Shown here: in pieces, positions 20,926-32,684 of the stretch
How positions within the stretch are numbered: position 1 is the first letter of the stretch
Layout of the letters: the number at the start of each line of letters is the position of its first letter
Assembly: GCA_951802425.1 (NCBI GenBank)
Contig: OX637802.1
Span: 3,100,001-3,164,000, forward strand
Source: Clavaria fumosa
Lineage: Eukaryota > Basidiomycota > Agaricomycetes > Agaricales > Clavariaceae
Direction: 5' to 3'
DNA length: 64,000 bases
Notes under the pieces: model-generated
Databases searched by the model: none
Seen by the model: the letters and a program-made list of their open reading frames with translations, nothing else
Told to the model about the DNA's origin: nothing
Made by a program: the position numbers and the translations under genes

Positions 20926-22060
20926 ATGGCCAATGCTGCCGCTGAACCCACAGCACCAGCTGCTTTGAATCTTTCCTTAAAAATTGTCAGCTTCTCAGGA
21001 AAAAGAGAGGAATTCCAAACATTCCTGAGCAGTCTCTGGCTCAAATTTCATGCAAATGAAGTCAAGTACCTGACTGATTTCCATAAAGTGGTCTTTACCC
21101 TGAGCCACATGACAGAAGGATATGCTGCTGAATGGGTGAACCAAGTTGCCAATATGTTGTTGGAGGAGGATGTTGGAGAAGTGCTCTGGGCTGCCTATGA
21201 GCTCAGAATGAGGGAGGCCTTTTCCCCAATCGAAGACCAGATGCTGGCTGTACACGAGCTCAACACATTCAAGCAGACAGATATGGACACTGTGCAATTC
21301 TTTCAACACTTTGAGACCCTCATGAGTAGGGCTGGTTTTGAAGAAGATACACATTGGAACACACTATGCACACTACTCATGAAGGCACTCCACCCCAAAC
21401 TGATAGAGAAGGTGCTGTCATGCACAGACCAGCCACAGAACTACACAGATTTCTGAACACTTACTATGCGCCTGGACCGACAGCACATCCTGCATACTGC
21501 AGTACAGAGGAGCCTGAGGGAACAGATGTGCCCTCGCCCTACTTGGAATGCACTGCGGCAGTTCGTGCTCCCTCAGAATTGCTTCTGGCATTCACCACAG
21601 TGGCAGCTGCAAGTGGTGTATGAGGGACCAGGCCAATAGGGTCCAGCACCAGCATGGCAACAACAGCAGCAGCCACAATGAGTGCAGTGGCAACTGCAAC
21701 CACAAGTGCCACTGGCTGGCCAATGGACCAGGCAAGCACTGCCCGAAATGAGACAAGGCATGCCAATGGACACAAGCCAAGGGACCAGGCCTCGTTGCTC
21801 TTTAGTCTGCTACAACTGTGGACAAGTTGGCCACCCTGCACAGCTGTGCCCCGAGCCACTCCAATGTTGTCCTATGCCCCATCAACAAATGAGGGCTGGC
21901 AGTGTCACTGAAGTACACTCTCCCCCTGGATATTACATGCCCCCATTCTCCCCCTATCCTGTCCTGGCATATCCCGCCTCACACCTGACTTCTCTTACAT
22001 TGTTCAACCCATCCTACACTGCCACGAGTATTGGACAGAACGATGTTGAGGAAATGGAGA
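20926..22060 (+). pseudogene. Gag of element 1 with CCHC zinc knuckle
   Basis: Starts at ATG 20926. The first 176 codons give a retrotransposon Gag capsid-like segment (SGKREEFQTFLSSLWLKFHA, HMTEGYAAEWVNQVANMLL, FFQHFETLMSRAGFEEDTHW) ending at a TGA at 21454-21456. The nucleocapsid part continues in another frame, with CYNCGQVGHPAQLC at about 21800-21850, a C-x2-C-x4-H-x4-C zinc knuckle. The two parts are split by at least one frameshift. Gag would package the element RNA in virus-like particles. Confidence 0.85.
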
Positions 22061-22086
22061 ATATGATAGCACAGTTGCAAGACCAG

Positions 22087-22832
22087 TTATTGTGTTTTGC
22101 ACGTGACCTTGCCAAACACAAAACATGCATTATTGAAAATGTAAAAATTAAATCTCTCATTTCTCACTCAATTCTGCACAGAATGGCCTCAAATTTTAAA
22201 GGTGATATCTTTGATATATCAACTTGGTGTTAGTGGCATAACAAAGCCCTAATCCTTCAATATAAAATTGTCCATTTTGACCTAAAATTAGTGGTTTTCA
22301 GTGTTGAACAGTACTGGTGGGTGCAATACTTCATAAAATGTGCTGAAAATGTGCATGCATCTCCCCAGATATGTGGCCTAGGTGCTCCCAAAGTTTCATC
22401 AAGTTTCATGAAGAACTACAGGTTCAGGAGCCAGCCAATTGTGATAGTGTCACAATGGTCACAATGTGACACAACAACGGTCAGTTGGCTCCTGAACCTG
22501 TAGTTCTTCATGGAACTTGATGAAACCTTGGGAGCACCTAGACCACATATCTGCGGAGGTGCATGCACATTTTCAGCACATTTTATGATGTATTGCACCC
22601 ACCAGTACTGTTCAACACTGAAAACCACTAATTTTAGGTCAAAATGAACAATTTTATATTGAAGGATTAGGGCTTTGTGATGCCACTAACACCAAGTTAA
22701 TATATCAAAGATATCATGTTTAAAATTTGAGGCCATTCTGTGCAGAATTGGGTGAGAAATGAGAGATTTAATTTTTACATTTTCAATAATGCATGTTTTG
22801 TGTTTGGCAAGGTCACGTGCAAAACACAATAA
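22087..22832. mobile_element. 746-bp foldback (palindromic) element nested in element 1
   Basis: The left end TTATTGTGTTTTGCACGTGA and the right end TCACGTGCAAAACACAATAA are exact complements. The arms remain complementary for about 350 bases with scattered differences up to a centre at about 22440-22490 (GTGTCAC and GTGACAC around ATGGTCACA). There is no coding region apart from mirror-image chance frames (22291-22503 and 22416-22628 give almost the same peptide on opposite strands). No clear target duplication was seen. It lies exactly where element 1 lacks the protease and the first half of reverse transcriptase. Confidence 0.93.
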
Positions 22833-22835
22833 ATA

Positions 22836-25275
22836 TTGAAAGGAGAGCACAAGCACCAACACCAGGGCCTACCACAGATGTCACCAGAAGTCATGCAATT
22901 CGGCCTGATGAATGCCGTCTTCCAACAAAGAATGAACTACATATTGCAAACCCTACTGGTAACAGGAAAAGTCTTTGTGTATATTGATGACATCTTGATC
23001 GCAACAGACACCCTCGAAGAGCACTGCCATTTGGTACACAAGGGTTTCAGGGCACTAGAAGCAGATAACTTGTGTGTCAGGAAATCAAAATGCAAATTAG
23101 AAAAGGCTGAGGTCACTTTCTTGGGGCTGCTGATATCAGAGGGTTCTGTCTGCCACTTGCCCAAGAAATGCAAAGGAATAGCAGATTGGCCCACTCCAAG
23201 GAACAAGCACACACTCCAAAAAGGAATCGGACTCCTCAACTACTTTCAAAGGTTTATCAAGGGATTTGCCACCATAGTGAAGCCCCTGTATGAACTGTTA
23301 AGTGACAATACACCATACATCTGGACGGATCGACAGGAACGTGCCTGGAAATGCCTTATCAATATTCTGCAAAGCGACGTAGTACTAGCAATCCTGCAAG
23401 ATGAAGGAAAGTGGAGGATGGAGGTGGATGCAAGCAACTATGCCACTGGAGGAGTACTATCGCAACAACAGTCTGATGGTACCTGGTGACCAGTGGATGT
23501 CATCTCAAAGACTTTCTCCCCAGCAGAGATGAACTATGCCACATACAACAAAGAATTTCTGGTGATTGTCCAAGGACTGGAAGAGTGGCACCACTACCTG
23601 TTGAGCATCAAGGAACCCTTCGAAATCCACACCGACCATGCAAATCTTCAGTACTTCCAAAAAAGTCAAAAGCTTAACCCCAGACAGACATGATGGCATT
23701 CAAAACTGCAATGCTTCAATTTTGAGGTGAAGTACAAACCAGGAAAAACAAATATGAAAGCTGATGCATTATCTTGATGACCAGATTATTGGGAGGGGAC
23801 AGACAAATATGAAAAGCCTGCAGTCCAAGTTTTCCTGGCCCACTGCCTTGCCACACTAATAATCCCTGACCCAACCATTGACCAGTTGCTACTGGAAGCA
23901 CATGTGAACATGATCCCACCCAGAACAATACCCTACAAAAAAGGTACAGACTGATTCTTCAGACATGAAGGAAAGATTTGGGTACCCCAAAACCTGGTAC
24001 ACAAGGTCTGGCAGAGCTGCATGACTCTCCACTTGGAGGGCACCCTGGGCCTGAAAAGACACTGGAGATTGCCACCCAACAATTCGGATGGCCAGGACTA
24101 AAGGAAGATGTGGCAGAATACATTGCAGGCTGTGAAAAATGCCAGAAATCAAAACCAGACTGGACAAAACGAAGGGCGCCTCTACACCCACATGCAATTC
24201 TGCCTCGCCCATGGCACACAATCACATGGGACCTGATTGGACCACTACCCAAATTGGCCACACACAATGCCATCCTTGTAATATGTGATAAACTGACAAA
24301 GATGACCCTACTGGAGGCAATGGACACAAAACTCACAGCTTTAGGAGCAGCAAAGATTCTATGAGACAGGGTCCTCTGGAGCCATGGGGTGCCTTGCAAA
24401 GTGATAAGTGACCGTGGGTCCCAATTCATTTCAAATTTCATGGGAGAATTCTACAGAATTATTGGTATAAAAGGGAACCCGAGCATGGCCTACCACCCAC
24501 AAACTGATGGACAGACTGAAAGGATGAACCAGGAAATTGAAATATACCTGCAGTTGTATGTGGACTTTATGCAAGATGACTGGTCTGACTGGTTACCTAC
24601 TGCGGAATTTGCTCTGAACAATCGGCAACACTCTGTGACCAAGTACAGGCCTTTCTACCTAAATTATGGATTCCACCCTCGCATGGGGGACATTACCTTG
24701 CCCAATGTACCACATACTCCCGAAGCTTCCGATTTTGCTGTAAAACTACAAAAAGCTAGAGAAAACACAAAAAAGGCTATGGAGAAATCCACTCAATATG
24801 AAAACTGCCTACAATAAACATAAAAACAAAAAAACACTAGACTACAAGAAGGGAAACCTGGTATGGTTAGATGTGATGAATCTGAATATGGAACAACCCT
24901 CAGAGAAACTTGCAGACACAAGAGTTGGCCCCTTCATGGTAATGGAGAAAGTTGGACCCACAGCTTACTGACTAAACCTACCAGTCATGTGGAAGATCCA
25001 CCTGGTGTTCAACAAAATACTACTCACACCATATGTGGAAGGAAGATTTCCTAATCAAACCCTGGACGAATGCCTGCCTCCTGAATTAATTGACAACCAC
25101 CTACAACATGACATAGAAGAAGTTTTGAAGAGCCAAAAGCATAGGTGAAAGCTACAATATCTGGTGAAGTGGGCAGGCTATCCCCATGAAGACAACATGT
25201 GGGAACCCAAGGCAAATGTGAAAGATGCGGCCGAAGCCATCGCAGACTTCCACCGCAAGCACCCACAAGCGGTTC
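22836..25275 (+). pseudogene. Pol remnant of element 1: RT (C-part), RNase H, integrase, chromodomain
   Basis: Reverse transcriptase starts midway, at QFGLMNAVFQQRMNYI, and keeps the YIDD catalytic motif (VFVYIDDILIA). RNase H has MEVDASNYATGGVLSQQ and an HTDHANLQYF block. Integrase has a zinc-binding N-part (GGHP..CEKCQKSKP) and the DDE core in WDLIGPLP, SDRGSQF and TERMNQE. The C-terminus carries a chromodomain (EEVLKSQKHR..LQYLVKWAGYPHEDNMWEP), which in chromoviruses directs integration to marked chromatin. TGA codons at 23487, 23691, 23775, 23778, 23952, 24362, 24969 and 25146 each stand where Arg is expected, and a frame change lies near 24795. Confidence 0.9.
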
Positions 25276-25362
25276 GCTCCCTTTTGGTGTCTTTTGCTTA
25301 GATGGTCACACACTTGCTGACCCTGAGAAAAAGAAAAGCTTAAAAGAAAACCACTCCACTGA

Positions 25363-25935
25363 ATGACTACCCACACACCTGCTATTGAGCCCTCCCACCT
25401 AAACCACACTATGCCCACTGACCGTACCTCCCAAACCCCACGTCGAGGCACCCCCAGTCCACCCTACGTCGCTTGTCATGCCGCAGGCTGGCCCCACAAC
25501 CTACCACACCCGCAACCCTCACCTGCTTCATCTGATATCTTGCCCTCATCCCCGCAACTTAGCGCCCATACCCGGCACATGCTAGACGCCGTGCAGATCC
25601 CACAATCACGCCGCCCTGAAGGACTGGACCCCCCACCGCTCATGACCAACAACCCCCCTTCCCAAATGCTGCAATTTCAGTTCAACCATAATTTACTTGA
25701 GCCAGTGGACAACTTGTGGCTACGCAGAATGGCAGAACGCATGTCGGTGGTCTTCAGCTGTGCCCTTTGGCATGAAATGAGAGACCTAGGTTTCAATCAA
25801 CAGCACCAAATCCTCCGGGCATCACCGGTCCTCACGGAACTGTGGATCAACTGCCGCTTGTCACACTTGCGCTTCGAAATTCCCCTCCCACCTGAGCCTA
25901 TCTTACAAGAAGAATGGGCGGTATACTACCGATGA
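25363..25935 (+). CDS. 190-residue open frame between Pol and the 3' LTR of element 1
   Basis: Begins MTTHTPAIEPSHLNHTMPTD, with a Pro/Ser/Thr-rich first half (GTPSPPY, QPSPASSDILPSSPQLS). The second half looks folded (NLWLRRMAERMSVVFSCALW, ELWINCRLSHLRFEIPLPPE). It is uninterrupted although Pol upstream has many stops. I recognise no domain. Its place, between chromodomain and polypurine tract, is where some gypsy elements carry an extra gene. Confidence 0.45.
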   Translation: MTTHTPAIEPSHLNHTMPTDRTSQTPRRGTPSPPYVACHAAGWPHNLPHPQPSPASSDILPSSPQLSAHTRHMLDAVQIPQSRRPEGLDPPPLMTNNPPSQMLQFQFNHNLLEPVDNLWLRRMAERMSVVFSCALWHEMRDLGFNQQHQILRASPVLTELWINCRLSHLRFEIPLPPEPILQEEWAVYYR

Positions 25936-26138
25936 GGAGGCCCTCCCCTCATCATACCTATCACTACTAACATCGCATCCCGATGGATTGTTCCCATGGA
26001 TGACTACCAACACCCTTTTGTCCCCGCCACCCGCAAAACCAGCATCAACCCGCCCACTGAAGCTGTTCCTCCAGCTGCTGCCCCTCCTCAAGAACATGAG
26101 GAAAGCCTAGAGGCTTGACAGGCCCATCGAGATGCCAG

Positions 26139-26156
26139 ACCACAGGGAGGGGATTA
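26139..26156 (+). promoter_or_regulatory. Polypurine tract of element 1
   Basis: The purine-rich CACAGGGAGGGGATTA stands immediately before the 3' LTR start TGTAAAG, as expected for plus-strand priming. Confidence 0.6.
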
Positions 26157-26499
26157 TGTAAAGATTTCATCACCTGACCCCCCCCTTACTCTTCACACCA
26201 TCACACACCCCTCATCACACCACACGCATGCCCCCCCTTTTCTCTCTGTCACATCCCACATGCTGTATCCCTTCTGCTCTATCACACATGACTCACCTAC
26301 TCCACACCCCTTCCACATGTCACACAGCCTCCCTGATGACTCACTATGACTCCTCCCCCTATAGTATATATATGAAGCTGCTTCTGTAACTACCAACCTT
26401 AGGTCGTTACTCCCAATCACATTCTCCCTTTGCTCCCATTCAACCAGCCTTCACCTAGGTCCCTCAAATACACTGGAGTCAGACCAACATTTGTTGACA
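26157..26499 (+). repeat. 3' LTR of element 1
   Basis: Pairs with 19929-20269. It keeps AGGTCGTTACT at 26401-26411, where the 5' LTR has the CpG-mutated AGGTCATTACT. Confidence 0.92.
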
Positions 26500-26898
26500 C
26501 AGGTCACAAGTGGTCACAACAGTGTCAAGAGATGTGTCAGTGAAGATGATGGCTTTGCCAACTGATGGGAGAACCTGTGGGGTTTGAAGAATCAGTACCA
26601 AGATGAAGTAAAGGAAATACTTAGGTGCACATGTTGTATGAGTGCAGAGGGCAAGTTAGAATAGAGCAGAGTGTGTCTTGGTGTTGTCGAGGTCACCAAG
26701 TGAGACAAGACCTATCAATTGTGGTGGTTCCAAGCTCAAAGGGTGTAGTAGTCTCAAGCTTAAACCAAAGTGCATCAATATCAAGCCTGGAGTATCATAA
26801 GTACATACATGCATACAGAAGGTATAACAGAAAAGGAAAAGTACAGAGGTCACCAGGCAACAGAACAATGGTAGTGCAGGGTATGTTTAGTTGTATAG
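26500..26898. other. Spacer between elements 1 and 2
   Basis: No coding motif is recognised. GTCAC-rich phrases (CAGGTCACAAGTGGTCACAA) continue the split tandem repeat at the start. Confidence 0.5.
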
Positions 26899-27523
26899 TG
26901 TCGTGGCAACATCACGTGACCCACGAGAGCCATGGACACATGACCGGTAAGTCACAGGAACTCATGTGACTGGAACCGACAGTATGGCCCAAATGTGTGA
27001 TGGTACATCAAGTGGGATGCCATCACCCTGTCAACGGTCTGACACTTGACATCACCCATGGAGCGACCATTCCCTTCGCAACCTTGTTTTCTCCCATGCT
27101 CCCCTCTTACCACTATCCTGTCCCCTTAGCGCCCTTATCACCTTCTCCACGCCGGCTTCTTATCTCCTTGGTGCCCTTGTCCTTTCCTTACCCTTATCCC
27201 ATTCCCCCGCCGACCGACGCTTCCCTTCCTGGAACCATGACAACCCTGTGATCGTCACCCAGATACCTTCATTCCCTTCCGACTGTCCCTTCCACTGTAC
27301 GTTTCCCCTTTGTTACCTGGTACTTAGCCATTGCTATGGTCCCAGACTCCAGTATATATACAAGTAGACATATGGCATGTATTCCTTAGACTTTGATATT
27401 CTCAGACATCGCCTCTTTCTACCTCCTTGTTGAGCCTTAACATCAGCTATCCACGTGACCTCTGCAACCTTGTCGTGACCTCACCACGACCTTTGAGCTC
27501 CAGATTTAGGATTGACCGTGACA
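26899..27523 (+). repeat. 5' LTR of element 2
   Basis: Starts TGTCGTGGCAACATC and ends GACCGTGACA. It matches 32685-32915 over its first 230 bases and 59594-60194 over its whole length. TATATATA is at 27353-27360, and the predicted transcript start AGACTTTGATATT at 27388-27400. Confidence 0.9.
27353..27400 (+). promoter_or_regulatory. LTR promoter of element 2: TATA box and predicted start site
   Basis: TATATATA lies 35 bases upstream of AGACTTTGATATT, whose complement follows the LTR. The same arrangement is conserved in element 3. Confidence 0.6.
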
Positions 27524-27537
27524 TAATATCAAAGTCT
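27524..27537 (+). promoter_or_regulatory. Primer-binding site of element 2, self-complementary to the LTR
   Basis: TAATATCAAAGTCT follows the LTR end directly. Thirteen of its 14 bases are the reverse complement of AGACTTTGATATT (27388-27400) inside the LTR. Confidence 0.75.
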
Positions 27538-27634
27538 GTACCCATCTCTCGTCTCAACTCGACGTCCACGACGTCCCAACATCGATGACCAACGTCCGTG
27601 ATGTCCCAACATTGACGACCGACCCCCGCCAACC

Positions 27635-28342
27635 TTGCCCGGCCCTCCTAACATACCTGGAAGCCGTGACCCTTGCTATTTCACCAAACTGGATTCCCAA
27701 GCTCTAAGACAGAAGCACCTCCCTGAACCACTAGGTCTTACAGATAGACAGAAAGCCCATTGCCATTACGCACTATGTCTTATCGACGTTGAGACACCGA
27801 ACGCCCCACTTACCCATTGCCACACCCCTCTTGGAAGGGACCCCCGGAGCACCGTATACCACTCCTCAGAGAGACACTTTTTGAAACCTGGCCTTTGGAC
27901 CTCACGAGAGATCTGCGAACAGAGACGTTACCCAAACTATACTCCTGCTGAGTTACCTGAACTACTTACCCTCGCCCTCCAACAAGAAATTATCCATCAG
28001 ACCATAGAAGGCCTGACAATCGAAGACATCGAAGACGTCGAGTCCCCGCCAAGAACGCCCTCATCCGCTTCTTCTGCACGAAACCCTACCTACGCCAATG
28101 CCCCTGAACCCCAACCTGCCCCCGACCGTTTCTTACGAGCACGCACATCTAATGCGTGGCTCCTCATTGACACCCGCCACTACCCAGCCCGACTCGCCAC
28201 CTGGGCGCCCATCAACCCCCGAGCGTATCCTAGTGCCTGGCCTCGGCCTGCTTCAGATATCCGAAGAAGTCTTCAGGATGCCCTCGGTCAGCTGAGCCCC
28301 CTCGCCACCATCGACAACCTTAGTCCCCTCCACCGACCCTGA
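27635..28342 (+). pseudogene. Leader open frame of element 2 (Gag N-terminal region?)
   Basis: A 235-residue open stretch without an early ATG (it opens at a TTG), reading PNIPGSRDPCYFTKL and later TIEGLTIEDIEDVESPPRTP. It is Pro-rich towards the end and stops at a TGA just before the Gag ATG. A decayed counterpart at about 60290-60960 in element 3 shows it is a family feature. Function unknown; it could be joined to Gag in the ancestral element. Confidence 0.45.
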
Positions 28343-28439
28343 AACCTCCCTACCCAGGAACCCCTCTCCCCCAGCACAGTCTCCACCGTCTCCTCCATCG
28401 CCTTCTCCTCAGACTCCATGGAACTTCTGGAAATCGACG

Positions 28440-29205
28440 ATGAGGTCTTCGGATACGATGTTTAGCGGATTCACTATCACCCCCTATGATGGGACCAAAG
28501 CCACCTACTGGACCTTCCTCCAGCAGCTCAATGTTTTCTTCCTCACAGAGCCTGACAGGTTCAATATGGACCTGAAATGGATTCTTTTTGCCCTGAACCA
28601 GATGCGTGGTGGATATGCCGGAGATTGGGCCAATTTGGTGGTCGAGAAAATAGTTGCGAACCCTGCCTCCTGTCCCACATGGACCATCTTCAAAGTGAGA
28701 ATGGATGCAGAGTTCTCCAACTTGGTAGAAAAGGAGAATGCCTATCTTAGGCTTGGGAAGCTTAAGCAAGGTAAACGCCCAGTTAATGAGTTTCTAACAG
28801 AGTTCAACCAGCTAGTTGTGAAGGCCGAACTCTCAGAGGAAACTCACGGAGACCTCCTCGTTACCCTCCTTGAACCCGCACTCAATTTCGCTATCACCGA
28901 CCGCATTTACGCTGCCACCTCCCTTCCACCCAACTATTCTGCATGGAAGAGGAAGGCTCTCACTATCGATTTGATGCTCAAATGTCGCGATGCCATGTGC
29001 CCTGCCTGGCAGGTCATCTTCGCCAAGCCACCTGACCGCCCGGCCCCACGACCCTCTGCGCCCCCCCACCATGACCTGAATGTATGCAGGTCAACTGGAT
29101 CCTCTCGCGCAGCAATTGTTACAATTGCCAGCAGCCCGGCCACCTCGTGTGCAACTGCCCGCTCCCCCACAAGCCCCCCCGAGTCCCCCGAATTGATGTC
29201 TGAGC
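28440..29205 (+). pseudogene. Gag of element 2 with CCHC zinc knuckle
   Basis: From ATG 28440 the frame gives MFSGFTITPYDGTKATYWTF, MRGGYAGDWANLVVEKIVAN and VNEFLTEFNQLVVKAELSEE, a gypsy-type capsid segment. The zinc knuckle CYNCQQPGHLVCNC lies at about 29118-29160 in a shifted frame, so one frameshift separates capsid and nucleocapsid. The homologous Gag is in element 3 (61087-61411 and 63205-63640). Confidence 0.85.
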
Positions 29206-29337
29206 CAACGACACCTCAACCGCGACTGTCGACGAGCTTGAGGCCCTGGTGGCCCAACTCCGTGACACCATTGAGGTACAGGACAAGGAACTTGGGGTGT
29301 TGAAGAAAGCAAAGGCAGATTTTTCCGCAGGTGAGGA

Positions 29338-32300
29338 GTGAAGGAAGCAGCCTCCCCACCTAAATCCCCCCCCTGTACTAGTAACGTGCCAATGATATCT
29401 CCTGACTCCCATCCCGAACTGCTCCTAAGGACAATAAAGATACTGGGTCACCAAGCAATGGCCCAGCTCGAGTTCAAAGTACGAATCTCCCCCCCCACCT
29501 TTCCCAGCAGAGCCGCACTCGGGAAGGTACTCATTGACAGCAGGAGTACCACTTCAGTCATGGACCACAATTTTGCCAAACAAAATTGATTCCCAATGGA
29601 ACGACTCCCCTCCCCAATGATTACAAGGAATGCAGACGGCACAGCAAACTCGCGAGGACCTATTACGCACTCCACAAAGGTCGTGGTCAAGTTTGGCCTT
29701 AGCCACTGCAAGGTCATTGAATGTTACCTTGGCGACTACCCTGACTTCGACCTCGTACTAGGCGATGACTGGCTCCGAAAGCACAACCCTGTCATCGACT
29801 GGCGAACTCACTCCATCGAATTCCAACACTGCCGCAACCTTCCTTGCAGTGCCGCAGTACGTGTCATCGCTAATGACTTGCCAGACTGGCTGACGCTCTT
29901 CCCATGGGTATTTGGAGAAGAGTTCTATAATTTTTTACCCCCACACCGCCCCGGAGTCAACATCGACATCCAGCTAGAGGGCAGTGCCTGTCCCTACCGG
30001 TCCCAAATCTACCCCACTCCTCCCACCTACTGAGCCAAACTTCAGAAGTGGCTAGACGAGAACCTCGCGACTGGACAAGTTTACCCTGGACAATCGCCAT
30101 GGGCCAGCCCACTCTTCTTCAAGAACGAAGGGGACAAGCTCCGCCCTGTGGTCGACTACAAACAGTTGAATGAAGTCACGGTTAAAAATGCCTACCCCCT
30201 CCCTCTCATCCGAAACATCTATGATCGCTTACAGAAGTTCCAGTTCTACACAAAAATCAACATTCGGATTGGATTCAACAACATCCGAGCATTGGAAGAG
30301 AGTGAGAGACTACTGGCATTCATATGCAAATACGGACAATTCCTTTGCCGAGTCATGCCCTTTGGAGTAACTAACGCCCCCACGATTTTCCAGGCCTTCA
30401 TGGATAGGATCCTAGGAGCTCTGGTAGCCACCGGTCAGGTCTTTGTTTATATCGACGACATTCTCATCTGCTCCGATACTCGCGAAGAGCTCCGCAACCT
30501 TACAGCGCGAGTTTTCCAGGTCCTCCAGGAAAACCATCTGACTGTCAAACCTGCGAAATGCGAATTCAAGCAGACAGAGGTGACTTTCCTTGGGAACAAG
30601 ATCTGGCAGGGGACCATCAAGAAGAGCGAGAAGAGATGCTCGGCAATCAACAACTGGCCGGTCCCGAAATCCGTGAAGGACGCGCGCAGGTACACGGCCC
30701 TCGGAAGCTACTACTGACGATATAGTCTCAATTATGCCAAAATTGCCACCCCCCTCCATGCCTGCACCAGCAAAGGTGAATTTAATTTAACAGACACCAT
30801 GCTAAAGTCATTCCACAACATTCAGGATGCAATATGGAACTTGGTACAAGTCATGATCCTGCTAGATGGAATGCCTTGGAAGATTGAAATGGATGCCAGT
30901 GAGATCGTGACGTCGGCTATCCTGTATCAACAACAGGATGGAGTATGGAGAATGGTAGACTGCCTTTCAACGAAACTCCAAGATGCCCAGTTGAACTATG
31001 ATGTCTACGATTTGGAACTCCTCGTGGTAATACAGGCCCTCGAGGAATGGCAACACTATCTCCTTGGCCAGGACTTCGAGGTCCACACTGACCATAAGAA
31101 TCTCTTGTACTTCTGGAAACCGAACCCGCTCAATGGATGCCAAAATAGGTGGAGGCAGTACCTGTCGCTCTTCCGGTTCAAAATCGTTCCCTGCTCCGGA
31201 AAATCAAACACTGCCGCTGATACCTTATCCCGCCACCCTGACTACGATGACCACCCTCCCCGCCCCGCCCAGGTCTTGTTACCAGACCATTTCCTCCATG
31301 CTAACGAAACCCTGTCTCTGATGGAGAAACTAAAAGTCGAACAGGCCCTCAGGACCCTGCTGGAAGAAGCGGAGAAAGATGCGGAAGGATACTTCTGAGT
31401 ACGGGAAAAGCTCTGGGTACCGCCATCACTCGTCAAGGATATCCTTGGCCTCCACCACTTGGCCTGGACCACCGCCCACCCTGGAATCTCCAAAACCCAG
31501 GTTGCAGTTATGAAATATTGGTATTGGCCCATGCTCAAAAAGGACACCCGCGCCTATGTCATCACCTGCAACATCTGCCTGAGGATAAAACCTCGACGTG
31601 GCTGAAAGCAGGCGCCCCTCCACCCACTCCCAGCCCCCTCGCAACCCTGGCAAGTCATCAGCTGGGACTTAATCAGCCCTGTCTCGGAGTCTGTGGGTTA
31701 CGACACGATCCTGGTAATCAAGGACTATCTAACAAAAATGATTGTCCTTGTCCCAACCATCCAGGAGCTCACATCGGAAGGAGTGGCCTCGATCCTTCTT
31801 GAGAAGATCTATGCCTACTATGGACTCCCAGAGAAGGTAGTATCCGACCAAGGAGGACAGTTCATCTCCAAGTTCATGTGCGAGGTCTACAACAAACTAG
31901 GCATCAAATCCGCTGCCTCTACCGCCTACCACCCCCAGACCGATGGACTGGTGGAAAGGGCTAATCAGGAAGTGGAAGTAGTCCTTCGCACACTAACTAA
32001 GGAAGACCAGGCCGATTGGGCCGCCATCCTCGCCCTCAACTCGTGACCCATTCGCGACTCGGACATCACCCCCTTCTCAGCCCTCCATGGTTTCGACCCC
32101 TCCCCGATCCCTGGTTTCCCCATCAGTTCCAACGTACCCACTGCAGATGATTTCCTCACCAAGATTTCCACGGCCCATGACCAACTCCGCGAGATCCTAC
32201 ACAAAGGTCGCGAAATCGATTCTGTGACCTATGACAGCCATTCGCGGGAACCGGAAACCTACAAGAAGGGAAGCCTGGTATATTTGGACTTGCGAAACCT

Positions 32301-32673
32301 TTCTCTCAAACTCCCCTCCAAGAAGCTTGGTCCAAAGTTCATTGGTCCATTCCCGGTGGAGGAGAAAGTAGGGATGTCAGCATACCGCCTCACCCTTCCC
32401 CTGAGCTGGTGGATTCACCTGGTCTTCAACAAGACCCTACTCAAACCCTTTCGAGGAGACCCATCTTCCGTCCATCTGCCACCCGAGCTCATAGAAGGAG
32501 GAGAACAGTACAATGTCGAGCGGGTCCTAGCGAAGAGAAAGCGGAGAGGGAAGGTCCAGTACCTGGTGAGATGGGCCAGCTATCTGCCTGAGGAAGATAT
32601 GTGGGAGCCCTTGGAGAACCTCGCAGATGCGAAGGAGGCCATCGCAGAGTTTGTTCAGGAGAACAAATCTTAG
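29338..32673 (+). pseudogene. Pol of element 2: protease, RT, RNase H, integrase, chromodomain
   Basis: The protease keeps VLIDSRSTTSVMDHNF, with Arg where the D-S/T-G active-site Gly is expected, and LVLGDDWLRKHNPVIDW. Reverse transcriptase runs from PWASPLFF and LRPVVDYKQLN through MPFGVTNAPTIFQ and VFVYIDDILIC. RNase H has IEMDASEIVTSAILYQQ and HTDHKNLLYF. Integrase has a zinc-binding part (HP..CNICLRIKP) and a DDE core (SWDLISP, SDQGGQF, VERANQE). The chromodomain reads YNVERVLAKRKRRGKVQYLV. Stops at 29587, 30031, 30715, 31396, 31603 and 32044 are all TGA; apart from the first, whose ancestral codon I cannot judge, they stand where Arg fits. Confidence 0.92.
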
Positions 32674-32684
32674 GAAGGGGAATA

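Larger units (their letters stand above)
19929..26499 (+). mobile_element. LTR retrotransposon element 1 (Ty3/gypsy chromovirus), degenerate
   Basis: A 341-bp and a 343-bp LTR flank a 5.9-kb interior with Gag, zinc knuckle, reverse transcriptase, RNase H, integrase and chromodomain in Ty3/gypsy order. The LTRs start TGTAAAG and end TTGACA. The flanking pentamers AAGGT (19924-19928) and CAGGT (26500-26504) are a near-identical target duplication. The aspartic protease and the first half of reverse transcriptase are missing, and a 746-bp foldback element sits at that gap. About nine in-frame TGA codons and at least two frameshifts make the copy non-autonomous. The LTRs differ at many positions, mostly transitions, so the insertion is not recent. 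Confidence 0.92.

Noticed and set aside
22291..22628. Two similar 70-residue proteins on opposite strands
   Set aside because: They are the mirror images of one frame in the two arms of the foldback element.
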